Source: Burkholderiales bacterium (lineage in GTDB: Bacteria; Pseudomonadota; Gammaproteobacteria; Burkholderiales; SG8-41). From it: 64,000 bases of DNA. Below are positions 43,525-52,277 of the stretch, one piece after another (position 1 is the stretch's first letter; each line of letters begins with the position of its first letter). The notes under the pieces are model-generated. The model did no database searches. It saw only the letters and a list, made by a program, of their open reading frames with translations, and was not told where the DNA came from. The position numbers and the translations under genes were made by a program. The DNA lies in NCBI GenBank assembly GCA_036262035.1, contig DATAJS010000009.1, forward strand, positions 1 through 64,000, written 5' to 3'.

Positions 43525-44474
43525 TGCGCGCGCTCGTCTTCGTCCTCGCTTTCTGCGCCTCGCAGGCTTCCGCGCAAGGCTATCCTTCGAAACCGCTGCG
43601 CTTCATCGCCGGGTTTCCCGCGGGCGGACCGAGCGACATCGTGACGCGCGCGCTCGCCAAGCGCATGTCGGAGCTGCTGGGCCAGCCGGTCGTCGTCGAG
43701 AACCGCGCGGGCGCGGGCGGGCACATCGCCGTCGAAGCGATGGTGAAAGCGCCTGCCGACGGCTACACCATCCTGCTCGCAGGCAGCTTCGTCACCATCG
43801 GGCCGAGCCTCAATCCGAAGCTGCCGTACGATCCGGTGCGCGACATCGCGCCGATCGGGCTCATCGCACGCAATCAGTACCTGCTCGTGGTGCATCCGGC
43901 AGTCCCCGCCAGGAACGTGAAAGAGCTGATCGCGCTCGCGAGGAGCCGGCCGGGGCAGCTCAACTACGGCTCCTCCGGCGTCGGCGCGCCGCCGCACCTC
44001 GCGACCGAGCTCTTCAAGACCCTGGCGAAGATCAACGCGGTGCACGTGCCGTATCAGGGGGCGACGCCGGCCATCGCGGCGCTGATCGGCGGGCACGTCG
44101 ACTTCTACGTCGGCGGCATCTCGGGACTGATTCCGCAGGTGCGCAGCAACCGGCTGCGCGCACTGGGCGTCACCGGCGCCCGGCGGTCGAGCGAGCTGCC
44201 CGAGGTACCCACCATTGCCGAAGCCGCGCTGCCGGGTTACGACATCTCCACGTGGTTCGGCGTCGTCGCGCCGGCGGAGACGCCGAAGGAGATCGTGTCG
44301 CGGCTCAACGCGACCTTGACCAAGATCGTCGGCGAGAAGGACATGCAGTCCTATCTCGCCGCGCAGGGCCTCGAGCCCGCGGCGAGCACGCCCGACGAGC
44401 TCGGCCGCATGATCCGCAGCGAGATCCCGAAGTTCGCGCAGATCGTGAAAGCCGCGGGGATCAAGGGGGAATGA
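43524..44474 (+). CDS. Bug-type periplasmic solute receptor 10
   Basis: Receptor of 316 residues. The signal peptide MRALVFVLAFCASQASA is followed by YPSKPLRFIAGFPAGGPSD, ENRAGAGGHIA and PADGYTILL. It overlaps the previous stop. Its own stop region GAATGA introduces a possible ATG for the next frame at 44474, but see receptor 11 for its real start. Confidence 0.93.
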   Translation: MRALVFVLAFCASQASAQGYPSKPLRFIAGFPAGGPSDIVTRALAKRMSELLGQPVVVENRAGAGGHIAVEAMVKAPADGYTILLAGSFVTIGPSLNPKLPYDPVRDIAPIGLIARNQYLLVVHPAVPARNVKELIALARSRPGQLNYGSSGVGAPPHLATELFKTLAKINAVHVPYQGATPAIAALIGGHVDFYVGGISGLIPQVRSNRLRALGVTGARRSSELPEVPTIAEAALPGYDISTWFGVVAPAETPKEIVSRLNATLTKIVGEKDMQSYLAAQGLEPAASTPDELGRMIRSEIPKFAQIVKAAGIKGE

Positions 44475-44496
44475 ATGCGATCGAAGCGTCGAGAAT

Positions 44497-44704
44497 GGAT
44501 TCCCGACAGCCCCGCTGCCGCGGTTCGGGAATGACGAACTGGCCCGTGATTCCCGCGAAGGCCAGCAGGTTCGGCATTCCTCCGAAGGCGGAGAAGCCCG
44601 TCATTCCCGCGAAGGCGGAGAAACCCGTCATTCCCGCGAAGGTGGAGAAGCCCGTCATTCCCGCGAAGGCGTGCAGGCCCGTCATTCCCGCGAAGGCGGG
44701 AATC
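44497..44704 (+). repeat. REP-like element with right half amplified into six 27-bp tandem units
   Basis: A complete left module (GGATTCCCG...CGGGAATGAC, 44497-44534) is followed by six 27-base units at 44543, 44570, 44597, 44624, 44651 and 44678. Units read CCCGTCATTCCCGCGAAGG plus eight variable bases. The last unit continues CGGGAATCC, the normal right end of the repeat family. Because 27 is divisible by three, the array is open in one frame and encodes repeats of P-V-I-P-A-K-A-E-K ahead of receptor 11. Confidence 0.9.
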
Positions 44705-44719
44705 CATTTTGTTGCCGTG

Positions 44720-45649
44720 ATGCTCACTATGTGCGCGATCCCTTGCATCGCCCAAACCTATCCGTCCAAGCCCATCCGCATCGTCGTGCCGACCGCCCCC
44801 GGCGGCGCGCCCGACGTGATCGCGCGCTATCTCGCGCCGCGCTTCTCCGACGCGCTCGGCCAGCCGGTCGTCGTCGAGAACCGCGCCGGCGCGAACGCGA
44901 TGATCGGCGCGGAGGTCGTCGCGAAATCGCCGCCCGACGGCTACACGTGGTTGTTCGCGACAGGGCAGAACACCGTCAACCCGAGCCTCATGAAGAGAGT
45001 GCCTCACGACATCGTCGAGGACTTCGCGCCGGTCAGCCTCATCTTCCACGCGTCGTACCTGCTCACGGTGCATCCGGCGGTGCCCGCGCGGTCGGTGGGC
45101 GAGCTGATCGCGCTCGCGCGTGCGCAGCCGGGAAAACTGAACTTCGGCTCCGGCGGCAACGGCAGCGCGGCGCATCTGTCGGCCGAGCTCTTCAAGATGA
45201 TGACCGGCGTGAAGATGGTGCACGTCCCCTACAAAGGCGTCGGGCTCGCGCTCGCCGATCTGCTCGGCGGCCAGATCGATCTCATGTTTCCGGCGATCGC
45301 GAGCGCGGTGCCGTATCACCGCAACGGCCGCCTGCGCGGCCTTGCCGTGAGCAGTCCGAAGCGTCATCCCTCGGTGCCCGAGCTTCCCACCGTGGCCGAG
45401 ACGATTCCGAAATTCGAGTCGCGCTCGTGGATCGGCGTGCTGATGCCGGCCGGAACGCCGAAAGACGTGATAACGCGGGTCAATGCGGTCATCGTGAAGA
45501 CCGTCAACACGCCCGAAGTGCGCAAGGCGCTGATCGACCACGGCGCCGATCCCGAGACCAACTCGCCGGAAGACTTCGCGCGTTTCATCCGCGACGAAGT
45601 GGCGCGCGCGGCGCGCGTGGTGAAAGCCTCGGGCATCAAACCCGAATGA
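44720..45649 (+). CDS. Bug-type periplasmic solute receptor 11 (leader disrupted by repeat array)
   Basis: The mature receptor begins QTYPSKPIRIVVPTAPGGAPD and has ENRAGANAMIG and PPDGYTWLF. From the ATG at 44720 the signal peptide is only MLTMCAIPCIA, short and without a basic N-region. A GTG at 44717 is adjacent, and the frame stays open through the repeat array to an ATG at 44474, which would add about 82 repeat-derived residues. The original start has probably been displaced by the array. Export efficiency is uncertain. The receptor body (about 300 residues) looks intact. Confidence 0.8.
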   Translation: MLTMCAIPCIAQTYPSKPIRIVVPTAPGGAPDVIARYLAPRFSDALGQPVVVENRAGANAMIGAEVVAKSPPDGYTWLFATGQNTVNPSLMKRVPHDIVEDFAPVSLIFHASYLLTVHPAVPARSVGELIALARAQPGKLNFGSGGNGSAAHLSAELFKMMTGVKMVHVPYKGVGLALADLLGGQIDLMFPAIASAVPYHRNGRLRGLAVSSPKRHPSVPELPTVAETIPKFESRSWIGVLMPAGTPKDVITRVNAVIVKTVNTPEVRKALIDHGADPETNSPEDFARFIRDEVARAARVVKASGIKPE

Positions 45650-45659
45650 GGAGCGCGCA

Positions 45660-46685
45660 GTGAAGAGCGCGGTATGGGGCAGCGGTGCGATCGGCGGGGT
45701 CGTCGGCGCCGGCATGGCCGCGGCGGGCGAAGACGTATTGCTCGTGGACATCGTCCCCGAGCACGTGCAGGCGATGAACGAAAGCGGGCTCGTCATCAAC
45801 ACGGCCGGCGACGAGCGTCGGGTGCAAGTCCGTGCCGCGCTCCCGCAGGATGTGGCCGGCGCGTTCGATCTCGTGTTTCTCGCGGTCAAGTCGCAGTTCA
45901 CCCAAGCCGCGCTCGATGCGGTGGCGCCGCATCTGCACGCGGGCTCCGCCGTCGTGTCCCTACAGAACGGCGTCAACGAGCCGTACATCGCGAAGCGCAT
46001 CGGCGCGATGCGCACCATCGGCTGTCTGGTGGATTTCAGCGCGGACTATCACGGTGCCGGGCTCATCGCGCGCGGGCGCACCGGCAATCTCTTCGTCGGC
46101 GAGCTCGACGGCCGGGTGACGCCGCTCATCGAGGAGATCAGGCGCCTGCTCGCGCTGTCCACGCCCGCGTACGCGTGCGAGAACATCATGGGCTACGTCT
46201 GGGCGAAGATGTGCAAAGGCACGATCGACGCGACGACCGCGCTGGTGGACGAGAACGCGCTCGAAGTGCGCTTCAATCGCAAGTACCACGCGGTGCGCGC
46301 GCAGCTCGTGCGCGAAGGGATCGAGGTCGCAGCGGCGGAAGGGGTCACGGTCGCCAGGTTCGCGCACTTCGATCCGGCGCCTTTTCTCGACGACACACCG
46401 GCCGGCCGCGAGGCGGCTTTCCACGTGCTCGACGAGATCGCCGCCGGCCAGGCCAAGGGCAACACCAAGATCCGCACCGGCTACTGGCGCGACATCGTCG
46501 TCCGCAAACGCCGCACCGAGATCGATCACATCACCGGCGAGATCGTCCGCTGCGGCGAGCGTCACGGCATACCGACGCCGCTCAACCGCCTGCAATGGCG
46601 CATATTCGACGAGATCGAGAGCGGACAGCGGACTATGCAATGGCAGAATCTCGACGAGCTCGACGCGGCGCTACCCCGGACATAG
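45660..46685 (+). CDS. Ketopantoate reductase-like (ApbA/PanE family) dehydrogenase
   Basis: Protein of 341 residues from a GTG start with GAGGAG before it. The Rossmann motif GSGAIGGVVGAGMAAAG (8-24) and LAVKSQFT mark the NADP-binding domain; the C-terminal helical domain has the conserved Lys and Asn candidates in WAKMCKGTID and QAKGNTKIRTGYW. Only a generic 2-oxoacid reductase role can be claimed. PanE itself is about 300 residues, and these paralogues near Bug genes are usually catabolic. It precedes an amidase pseudogene. Confidence 0.88.
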   Translation: MKSAVWGSGAIGGVVGAGMAAAGEDVLLVDIVPEHVQAMNESGLVINTAGDERRVQVRAALPQDVAGAFDLVFLAVKSQFTQAALDAVAPHLHAGSAVVSLQNGVNEPYIAKRIGAMRTIGCLVDFSADYHGAGLIARGRTGNLFVGELDGRVTPLIEEIRRLLALSTPAYACENIMGYVWAKMCKGTIDATTALVDENALEVRFNRKYHAVRAQLVREGIEVAAAEGVTVARFAHFDPAPFLDDTPAGREAAFHVLDEIAAGQAKGNTKIRTGYWRDIVVRKRRTEIDHITGEIVRCGERHGIPTPLNRLQWRIFDEIESGQRTMQWQNLDELDAALPRT

Positions 46686-46697
46686 CAAGGAGACCTC

Positions 46698-48121
46698 ATG
46701 CTCACCATCGAGAAGCAAGCGATCGGCAATCAGGGCGCGGCAGGCGCGTACGACCCGTCGACTTTCCGGCCGCTCACGTTCTTCGACGCGGTCGAGCGCT
46801 TCAAGGCCGGCGCCGACGATCCGCGCGCCTATCTCGAGCGCTGCCTCGCGGCGATCGCGGCCCGCGAGTCGGTGGTCAAGGCGTGGGTGGTGCTGAACGA
46901 AGCGGGCGCGCGTGAAGCGGCCGACGCTTCGGCGGCGCGCTGGCGCGCGGGCGAGCCGCTGTCGCGCATCGACGGCATGCCGATCGGCATCAAGGACCTG
47001 ATCGAGACCAGGGACATGCCGACCGAGCAGGGCTGCGAAGCGCTCAAGGGCAACTTCCCGAAGCGCGACAGCGCGCTGGTGCGCGCGCTGCGCGACGCGG
47101 GCGCGGTGATCGTCGGCAAGACCGTCACCACCGAGCTGGGTGGCGCGCATCCCGGGCCCACGAGCAATCCGTTCGATCCGCAGCGTACGCCGGGCGGTTC
47201 GTCGAGCGGCTCGGCCGCGGCGATCGGCGCGGGCATGGTGCCGGCGGCAATAGGGACGCAGGTCGGCGGCTCGGTCATACGGCCCGCGAGCTACTGCGCG
47301 AACTGGGCGCTGAAGCCGACGTTCGGCGCGCTCAATCGCGGCGAGCGCCAGGGCTACAGCCAGAGCGTGGTCGGCGTGCACGCGGGCTCGCCGGTGGACA
47401 TGTGGAACGTCGCGTACGAGATCGGCCAGCGCGCCGGCGGCGATCCGGGGCATCCCGCGTTGTCCGGTCCGCGCGATCTACCGGAGCCCATGAAACCGGG
47501 GCGGCTCGTCGTGATGGAAACCGTCGCCTGGGCGACGCTCGACGCGCAGACGCGTGAGGCGCTGGAGCGTGTGCTGGAGTCGCTGCGCATGCGCGGCGTC
47601 GAGATCGTGCGGCGCGGCGATTCGGCGCTCGTCGAAGCGTTCGAGCAGGGCATTGCCGACATCAAGGGGATCAACAGCGACCTCTGCGCGTACGAGGTGT
47701 GGTGGAACCTCGCCAACCTCGACGAGCAGCATCCGGGCAAGCTCAGCAGGCGCGCGCTGAGCACGCTGGAGCGCGGCAGGAAGATGACGCAGGAGGCGTA
47801 CGCGTCCGGCTGCTCCAGCGCGAGGAAGCGCGCCGGCGGCTTGCGGCGCTTGCGCAAGTCGGCGACGCGCTGATCGGACTGTCCTCGCCCGGCCCCGCGC
47901 CGATCCACGATCCCGACGCGCCGCGCCCGACCGGCGATGCGATCTACAACTACCCGTCGTCCACGTTGGGCGCACCCGCGGTCACGATTCCGCTGCTCTC
48001 GATCGGCGGACTGCCGTGCGGCGTGCAGATCATGGGGCAGCCGCACGAAGACGCGCGCGTCACCGCGATCGCGCGCTGGGTCGCCGAAAATCCGGGTCAG
48101 AGTCAGATTTCTCGCAATTAA
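46698..48121 (+). pseudogene. Amidase (amidase-signature family), frameshifted
   Basis: Residues 1-372 read as a normal amidase-signature hydrolase: Lys of the triad in GIKDLIET, then the Ser-rich block GGSSSGSAAAI. At about 47809-47811 a single base appears lost: EAYASG continues in frame 1 as nonsense ending at 47873, while frame 3 resumes with LLQREEARRRLAALAQVGDA, then YNYPSSTLGAPAVTIPLL and LPCGVQIMGQPHED, the standard amidase C-terminus. The extreme C-terminus (GQSQISRN) is encoded by an inverted repeat. Either a genuine pseudogene or a one-base sequencing error. Confidence 0.85.
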
Positions 48122-48141
48122 TGTGACTCTGACCCGGATTT
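48088..48141. repeat. Perfect 18-bp inverted repeat (AATCCGGGTCAGAGTCA type)
   Basis: AAATCCGGGTCAGAGTCA (48088-48105) and TGACTCTGACCCGGATTT (48124-48141) are perfect inverted copies 18 bases apart, lying across the end of the amidase and abutting the amidohydrolase stop. A related element with GGGGTCAGGTCC arms occurs at 60225-60266. It could act as a bidirectional terminator between convergent genes. Confidence 0.9.
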
Positions 48142-49174
48142 AGGTTTTGAGGCGGGGGAAGAGGCGCAGGGCGTTGTCGCGATCGATCGCCCTGCGGTCG
48201 GCGGCGCTCAATGCCCCTTTGTCGAGGTCGGTGCTGACGCGGCGGCCGTCCCAGAACGGAAAGTCGGTGCCGTAGAGCACCTGCGACGTCGGGATGATCG
48301 CGAGCAGCGCCTTCAGCGCGCCTTCGTGATGGCCTTGCGCGGTGTCGTAATGGAACTTGCGCAGCTCGTGCATGACGCCGTTCGGGATCTCGCGCTTGCG
48401 GTCTTTCTCCTGCTCTTCGCGGATGAAGCGCGACAGGAGAAAAGGCGTGACGCCGCCGCTGTGGGAGAAGATCCAGCGGATGTCCGGATACTTCGCGGCG
48501 CCGCCCTGGAAGACCAGGCTCATCATGGTGCGCGTGGTATCGACCGGCCCTTCGATCGCATTGATCGAGAGGTAAGGCATGATCTTCGCGCAGCACGCCG
48601 GCGTCGCGGGGTGGGTATACACCACCGCCTTGCGGCGATTCAGCTCTTCGAGGATGGGGAAGAACGCAGGATCGCCGAGCAGCCGCCCCTGGTAGCTCGT
48701 CCACAAGTAGATGCCGTCGGCCTTGAGCGTGTCGTAGGCGTACTCGATCTCGCGCAGGCTCCCCTCGACGTCGGGAAAGGGGATCGACGCGAACGAACCG
48801 AACCGCCCCGGATGGTCGCGCATGAGCCGCGCCGCGTATTCGTTCGAGATGCGCGCGATCTTGCGCGAGCCCTCGACGTTGCCCATCCACGCCTGCATGC
48901 CCGGATTGATGAGCGAGGTGAACGCGGTGCGGATGCCGCTCTTCTCCATCTCGTCGAGCGTGGCCTGCACCGACCACTTCGCATGGCCGAGCATCAGCGC
49001 CTTCAGCTCCTGCGAGTAGCCCGGCGGCGCGAAGTGGTGGTGCACGTCGATGCGGTACGGTTTGCCGGGCTCGCTCCCCGGCGTCTGACAGCCCGGCAGC
49101 AGCGCGCCGGCTCCGAGCGCGCCGAGCGCCGCGAGAAAGTGCCGCCGGGAAGGCCTCGAAGCGTCCTCTCTCAA
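48140..49174 (-). CDS. Tat-exported lipoprotein amidohydrolase (ACMSD / gamma-resorcylate decarboxylase type)
   Basis: Amidohydrolase-2 family protein of 344 residues. Residues 9-29 combine a twin-arginine motif (SRRHFL) with a lipobox LPGC (Cys29), so it is probably a folded, metal-loaded lipoprotein exported by Tat. The barrel starts RIDVHHHFAPP (His45/His47 as metal ligands), with THPATPAC and SHSGGVTPF for later ligands and LYGTDFPFWD for the final Asp. Members decarboxylate or hydrolyse aromatic or lactone acids. An exported version is unusual. Confidence 0.87.
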   Translation of the reverse strand: MREDASRPSRRHFLAALGALGAGALLPGCQTPGSEPGKPYRIDVHHHFAPPGYSQELKALMLGHAKWSVQATLDEMEKSGIRTAFTSLINPGMQAWMGNVEGSRKIARISNEYAARLMRDHPGRFGSFASIPFPDVEGSLREIEYAYDTLKADGIYLWTSYQGRLLGDPAFFPILEELNRRKAVVYTHPATPACCAKIMPYLSINAIEGPVDTTRTMMSLVFQGGAAKYPDIRWIFSHSGGVTPFLLSRFIREEQEKDRKREIPNGVMHELRKFHYDTAQGHHEGALKALLAIIPTSQVLYGTDFPFWDGRRVSTDLDKGALSAADRRAIDRDNALRLFPRLKT

Positions 49175-49237
49175 AGCATCCTCCCTGGGTGTCGTGATTC
49201 TTATGGATCACCAAGGGAGGATTATGCCCACCGCGCG

Positions 49238-49600
49238 TCAGTAACGGCGCGGATTGTTCGGCCGGCGGTCGAAGCGGTTGGGCACGCCGTCGCCGTCGCG
49301 GTCGCGCGCGAAGCGGCCGCGCTCGAGGTACCAGCGGCCGTCGCGCTGCACCCAGTGCGACTGCTGGTAGTGATAGCCGCGGCGCTCGCGCACGTAATGC
49401 CCGTTCACCCATTGATAGCGGTGCTTGCTGTAATCCCAGTAGCCGGGCACCCACACGTAGCCGGCGCGCGCCGCGGGGATCACTTCCGCGCGCGGCACCG
49501 GGGGCGCGTGGCGAAAGCCGAAGTCGGCGGCGTAACCGGTGGCGGCGACGCCGGCGAGCGACGACGCGAGCATGGCGGCGAGAACGGTTTTCCTGAGCAT
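49238..49600 (-). CDS. Exported YXWGXW-type repeat protein with Asp-rich calcium motif
   Basis: Secreted protein of 120 residues. The signal peptide starts MLRKTVLAAMLASSLAGVAA. The middle has aromatic repeats GYVWVPGYWDYSKHRYQWV and SHWVQRDGRWYLERGRF of the YXWGXW family. The C-terminus RDRDGDGVPNRFDRRPNNP matches a thrombospondin type 3 / EF-like calcium loop. The function of this family is unknown; an envelope or surface role is likely. The 103 bases upstream contain the promoter region shared with nothing obvious. Confidence 0.85.
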   Translation of the reverse strand: MLRKTVLAAMLASSLAGVAATGYAADFGFRHAPPVPRAEVIPAARAGYVWVPGYWDYSKHRYQWVNGHYVRERRGYHYQQSHWVQRDGRWYLERGRFARDRDGDGVPNRFDRRPNNPRRY

Positions 49601-49704
49601 GTCTGTCTCCTTGCGTGTTTGACTTACACGCAGGATTGGACACGCGCCGGGTATGCGCGTCCCGCGGATTTACGGACTGTTACGCTGCGTTACAAGTTGT
49701 CGGG

Positions 49705-50664
49705 TTACTCGGCGCGTATGTTCGCCGCGCGCACGACCTTGGCCCAGCGCGCGGTGTCCTCGCGGATCACCGCCGCGAACTGATCGGGCGTATTGCCGAT
49801 CGCTTCCAGACCTGCCGCGTGGTACCGCTCGAGGAGGTCGGGCGCTGCAAGCGCCTTCGCGGCTTCGGCGTGGAGCTTCATGACGATCTCGCGCGGCGTG
49901 CCGGCGGGCGCGAGCAGGGCGTACCACGAAGACACCGACATCGCGGGCCCGCCCGCTTCCTGCACCGTGGGTATCTCGGGCGCGATGGGCGAGCGCTTGT
50001 CCGCCGCGATGCCCCGCGCCTTGAGCTTGCCCGCGCGGATGTGCGGCAGCGTCGCCTGCGTGGAATCGAACGCGAGCATGACGTGCCCGCCGATGATGTC
50101 GGTGAGCATCGGGCTGCTGCCCTTGAACGGCACGTGCGTGAAGCGCACGCCGGTGAGCTGCGCGAAGTATTCGCCGGCGACGTGATTGATGCCGCCGTAA
50201 CCCGGCGAGCCCAGCGTCAATTCGCCGGGCCTGCGCTTCGCCAGCGCCACCAGCTCGCCGACGTCTTTCACATTGAGCGACGGATGCGTCACCAGCACGA
50301 ACGACGCGCTGCCGACACTCGTGATCGGGGCGAGGTCGCGCAGCGGATCGAACGGCAGCTTCGCGTACGTGCTCGGGTTGATGGTGATCGTGCCCGTGGT
50401 CGCGCCCACGAGCGTGTAACCGTCGGGCGGCGACTTCGCGACCACCTCGGTGCCGATGATGCCGGCCGCGCCGGGCCGGCTCTCCATCACGAAGCTCTGC
50501 TTCGTGCTCTCGCTCATCTTCAGGAGCACCGGTCGCAGGGCGAGATCGAGGCCGCCGCCCGGCGCGAACGGGTTGATCACGCGCACCGGCTTGGCGGGAT
50601 ACTGCTGCGCCACGACCGGCGCGATCGCACCGAGCATCATCGCTGCAAGGAGACTGCGCCGCAT
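49705..50664 (-). CDS. Bug-type periplasmic solute receptor 12
   Basis: Receptor of 319 residues, last gene of a four-gene minus-strand operon. ATG 50664 is preceded by GGGGAGG at good spacing; a GTG two codons earlier is an alternative. Signal peptide MRRSLLAAMMLGAIAPVVAQ, mature part YPAKPVRVINPFAPGGGLD (Asn replaces the usual Val in IVPF), then ESRPGAAGIIG and PPDGYTLVG. It follows the opine-dehydrogenase-like gene by 27 bases, so its ligand may be an opine or N-substituted amino acid. Confidence 0.92.
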   Translation of the reverse strand: MRRSLLAAMMLGAIAPVVAQQYPAKPVRVINPFAPGGGLDLALRPVLLKMSESTKQSFVMESRPGAAGIIGTEVVAKSPPDGYTLVGATTGTITINPSTYAKLPFDPLRDLAPITSVGSASFVLVTHPSLNVKDVGELVALAKRRPGELTLGSPGYGGINHVAGEYFAQLTGVRFTHVPFKGSSPMLTDIIGGHVMLAFDSTQATLPHIRAGKLKARGIAADKRSPIAPEIPTVQEAGGPAMSVSSWYALLAPAGTPREIVMKLHAEAAKALAAPDLLERYHAAGLEAIGNTPDQFAAVIREDTARWAKVVRAANIRAE

Positions 50665-50691
50665 CGCCACCTCCCCGGTTGTCGAGCTTTT

Positions 50692-51804
50692 CTAGCGTGA
50701 GCCGAGCGCCCGCTTCTTCACCGCGTCCGGCGTGCCGTTCAGATCCATGTCCTCCAGCGACGGTCCCCATTTCCACGGATCGACGCCGAGCAGCACGCCG
50801 AGGACTTCGGCGAACGCGCGATGCAGCGGCACCGCGATGCCCGCCTGCTCGGCGAGCTGCACACAGGGCACCACGGCGTAACGCAGATCGTCCGACGACC
50901 ACGAGCGCCAGATGTCGGGCTGGAACGGCGGGAACGACTTGTACACCGGGTTCTGCATCGCTTCGTAAAACGTGCCGCTCTGGTAGCCGTAGTACTGCTC
51001 GATCGCTTTCGGCATCGAGGTGTGCGCGACGCCGTACGCTTCGCACACGCGCTTACGCTCGGCGTCGAGCGCGTCGCCCAGCACGCCTGCCGCCGGCACC
51101 ACGCCTTCCTGGTAGAAGCCGAACTTGCGTCCGTCGAGCTTCGCGCGCTCCATCGCGCCGATGTTCGGCAGCACCATCGCCGGATGCACGATGAGGTTGA
51201 GGTTCTCGAGGCCGGTTTGCAGCACCGATTTCGCCGCGACGAAGTAGGGAAAGAGCGGTTTGAGCGCCGCGAGCGCTTCGTCCGAGCGCGACGCGGGCAC
51301 CGTCGCGATCTCGATCCCGCTGCGTAAGCCTTTGGGCGTCACCACCGTGCCTTCGATGCGGGCGGCGTGCGTCGGGGCGGGCGCTTCGGTCACGAGCACG
51401 TCCTCGCGGCCTGCCTTGCGCAGCATTGGCGTGAGGCGCGCAGCCGGCCAGTAGCCGTGGCTCTGCACGTGCACGACCGCGCCGCGCGCGAACTCCGGGA
51501 TCAGCTTTGAAAACTTCTCTTCGAGCTGCTGGATGTCGACTTCGATCAGCACCGCTTCGGCGTCCTTGAGCGCTTCGGCGGTGGTGTCGCAGATCCGGTC
51601 GAGCTTGGCGAAACCGGTCTTCTTCGAGATGAGGTGCTTGGCGTCCCCTTCGACGGTGAACCCGCCGGCCTTGCGTACTTCCGTGACGTTTCCCTGCTCG
51701 GGGAAAACCGCGAAGCGAACCGAATGGCCCGACAGCGTGAGATCCGCCGCGCACACGGCGCCGATCGCGCGTGCGGTGTTACCGATGACTGCGACTTTCG
51801 ACAT
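50692..51804 (-). CDS. NAD/NADP octopine/nopaline dehydrogenase family protein
   Basis: Protein of 370 residues starting MSKVAVIGNTARAIGAVCAA, a Rossmann start with a Gly-poor loop. The C-terminal helical domain carries NLNLIVHPAMVLPNIGAM, matching the HP-x5-N pattern whose His is catalytic in opine dehydrogenases. Opine dehydrogenases interconvert N-(carboxyalkyl)amino acids with amino acid + 2-oxoacid through an imine. AAGGAAG precedes the ATG; an in-frame ATG at 51825 would add 7 residues. Neighbours are RidA upstream and a Bug receptor downstream. Confidence 0.85.
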   Translation of the reverse strand: MSKVAVIGNTARAIGAVCAADLTLSGHSVRFAVFPEQGNVTEVRKAGGFTVEGDAKHLISKKTGFAKLDRICDTTAEALKDAEAVLIEVDIQQLEEKFSKLIPEFARGAVVHVQSHGYWPAARLTPMLRKAGREDVLVTEAPAPTHAARIEGTVVTPKGLRSGIEIATVPASRSDEALAALKPLFPYFVAAKSVLQTGLENLNLIVHPAMVLPNIGAMERAKLDGRKFGFYQEGVVPAAGVLGDALDAERKRVCEAYGVAHTSMPKAIEQYYGYQSGTFYEAMQNPVYKSFPPFQPDIWRSWSSDDLRYAVVPCVQLAEQAGIAVPLHRAFAEVLGVLLGVDPWKWGPSLEDMDLNGTPDAVKKRALGSR

Positions 51805-51827
51805 CAACTCTTCCTTGTAAAACAATC

Positions 51828-51861
51828 GTAGGGTGCACCAGCCGAACGGCGTAACGCACCG
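51828..51861. repeat. Short palindromic repeat GGGTGCACC...GGCGTAACGCACC
   Basis: Imperfect inverted repeat between the RidA-like and opine-dehydrogenase-like genes. It shares GGCGTAACGCACCG with 39250-39281. Being inside an operon, it could shape the mRNA between the two genes. Confidence 0.6.
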
Positions 51862-51864
51862 AGC

Positions 51865-52260
51865 CTATTTCCCGAGATACGCGACCGCTTCGATCTCGAC
51901 CAGCGTCTCCGGCCCGGCGAGCGAGCGCACTTCCACCAGCGTGGATGCGGGGAAATCGCCGCTGAAGAACTCGCGTCGCGCGCGCCAGACCTCGGTATTG
52001 TTCCTGATGTTGACCATGAAGATGGTCAGCTTGACCACATCCGCCATGCTGCCGCCCGCGCCTTCGCAGATGCGCTGGATGCGCATGAAGATGTGTTTGG
52101 CCTGCTCGTACTCGTTGCTGCCGACAAGCGTCGTGCCGCCTTCGAGCGGACGCGCGACCTGCCCGGAGATGTAGAGGGTATCGCCCGCGCGTATGCAGTT
52201 CGACCACAGGCCGGGCCCTGCTTCGGCGACGTCGGGAATGGCGATTCGGGTTCTCGGCAT
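51865..52260 (-). CDS. RidA/YjgF family protein
   Basis: Protein of 131 residues of the RidA family (imine/enamine deaminase fold). It includes LYISGQVARPLEGGTTLVGS, QAKHIFMRIQRICEGAGGS and the C-terminal EVRSLAGPETLVEIEAVAYL, with an Arg in the region of the substrate-binding Arg of RidA. In an operon with an opine dehydrogenase, hydrolysis of the imine intermediate is a sensible role. The start MPRTRIAIPD lies 17 bases after the stop of the phosphatase-like gene. Confidence 0.88.
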   Translation of the reverse strand: MPRTRIAIPDVAEAGPGLWSNCIRAGDTLYISGQVARPLEGGTTLVGSNEYEQAKHIFMRIQRICEGAGGSMADVVKLTIFMVNIRNNTEVWRARREFFSGDFPASTLVEVRSLAGPETLVEIEAVAYLGK

Positions 52261-52277
52261 GGCGCTGTTCCTCTCGA

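Noticed and set aside
44543-44704. Tandem 27-bp units as a CRISPR array
   Set aside because: Units are contiguous with only 8 variable bases, there are no spacers of 25-40 bases and no cas genes; they are amplified REP halves.
44474-45649. Bug receptor 11 starting at ATG 44474 with an 82-residue repeat-encoded leader
   Set aside because: The leader has no signal-peptide character and is a translation of dispersed repeats; kept as an observation, not as the gene start.
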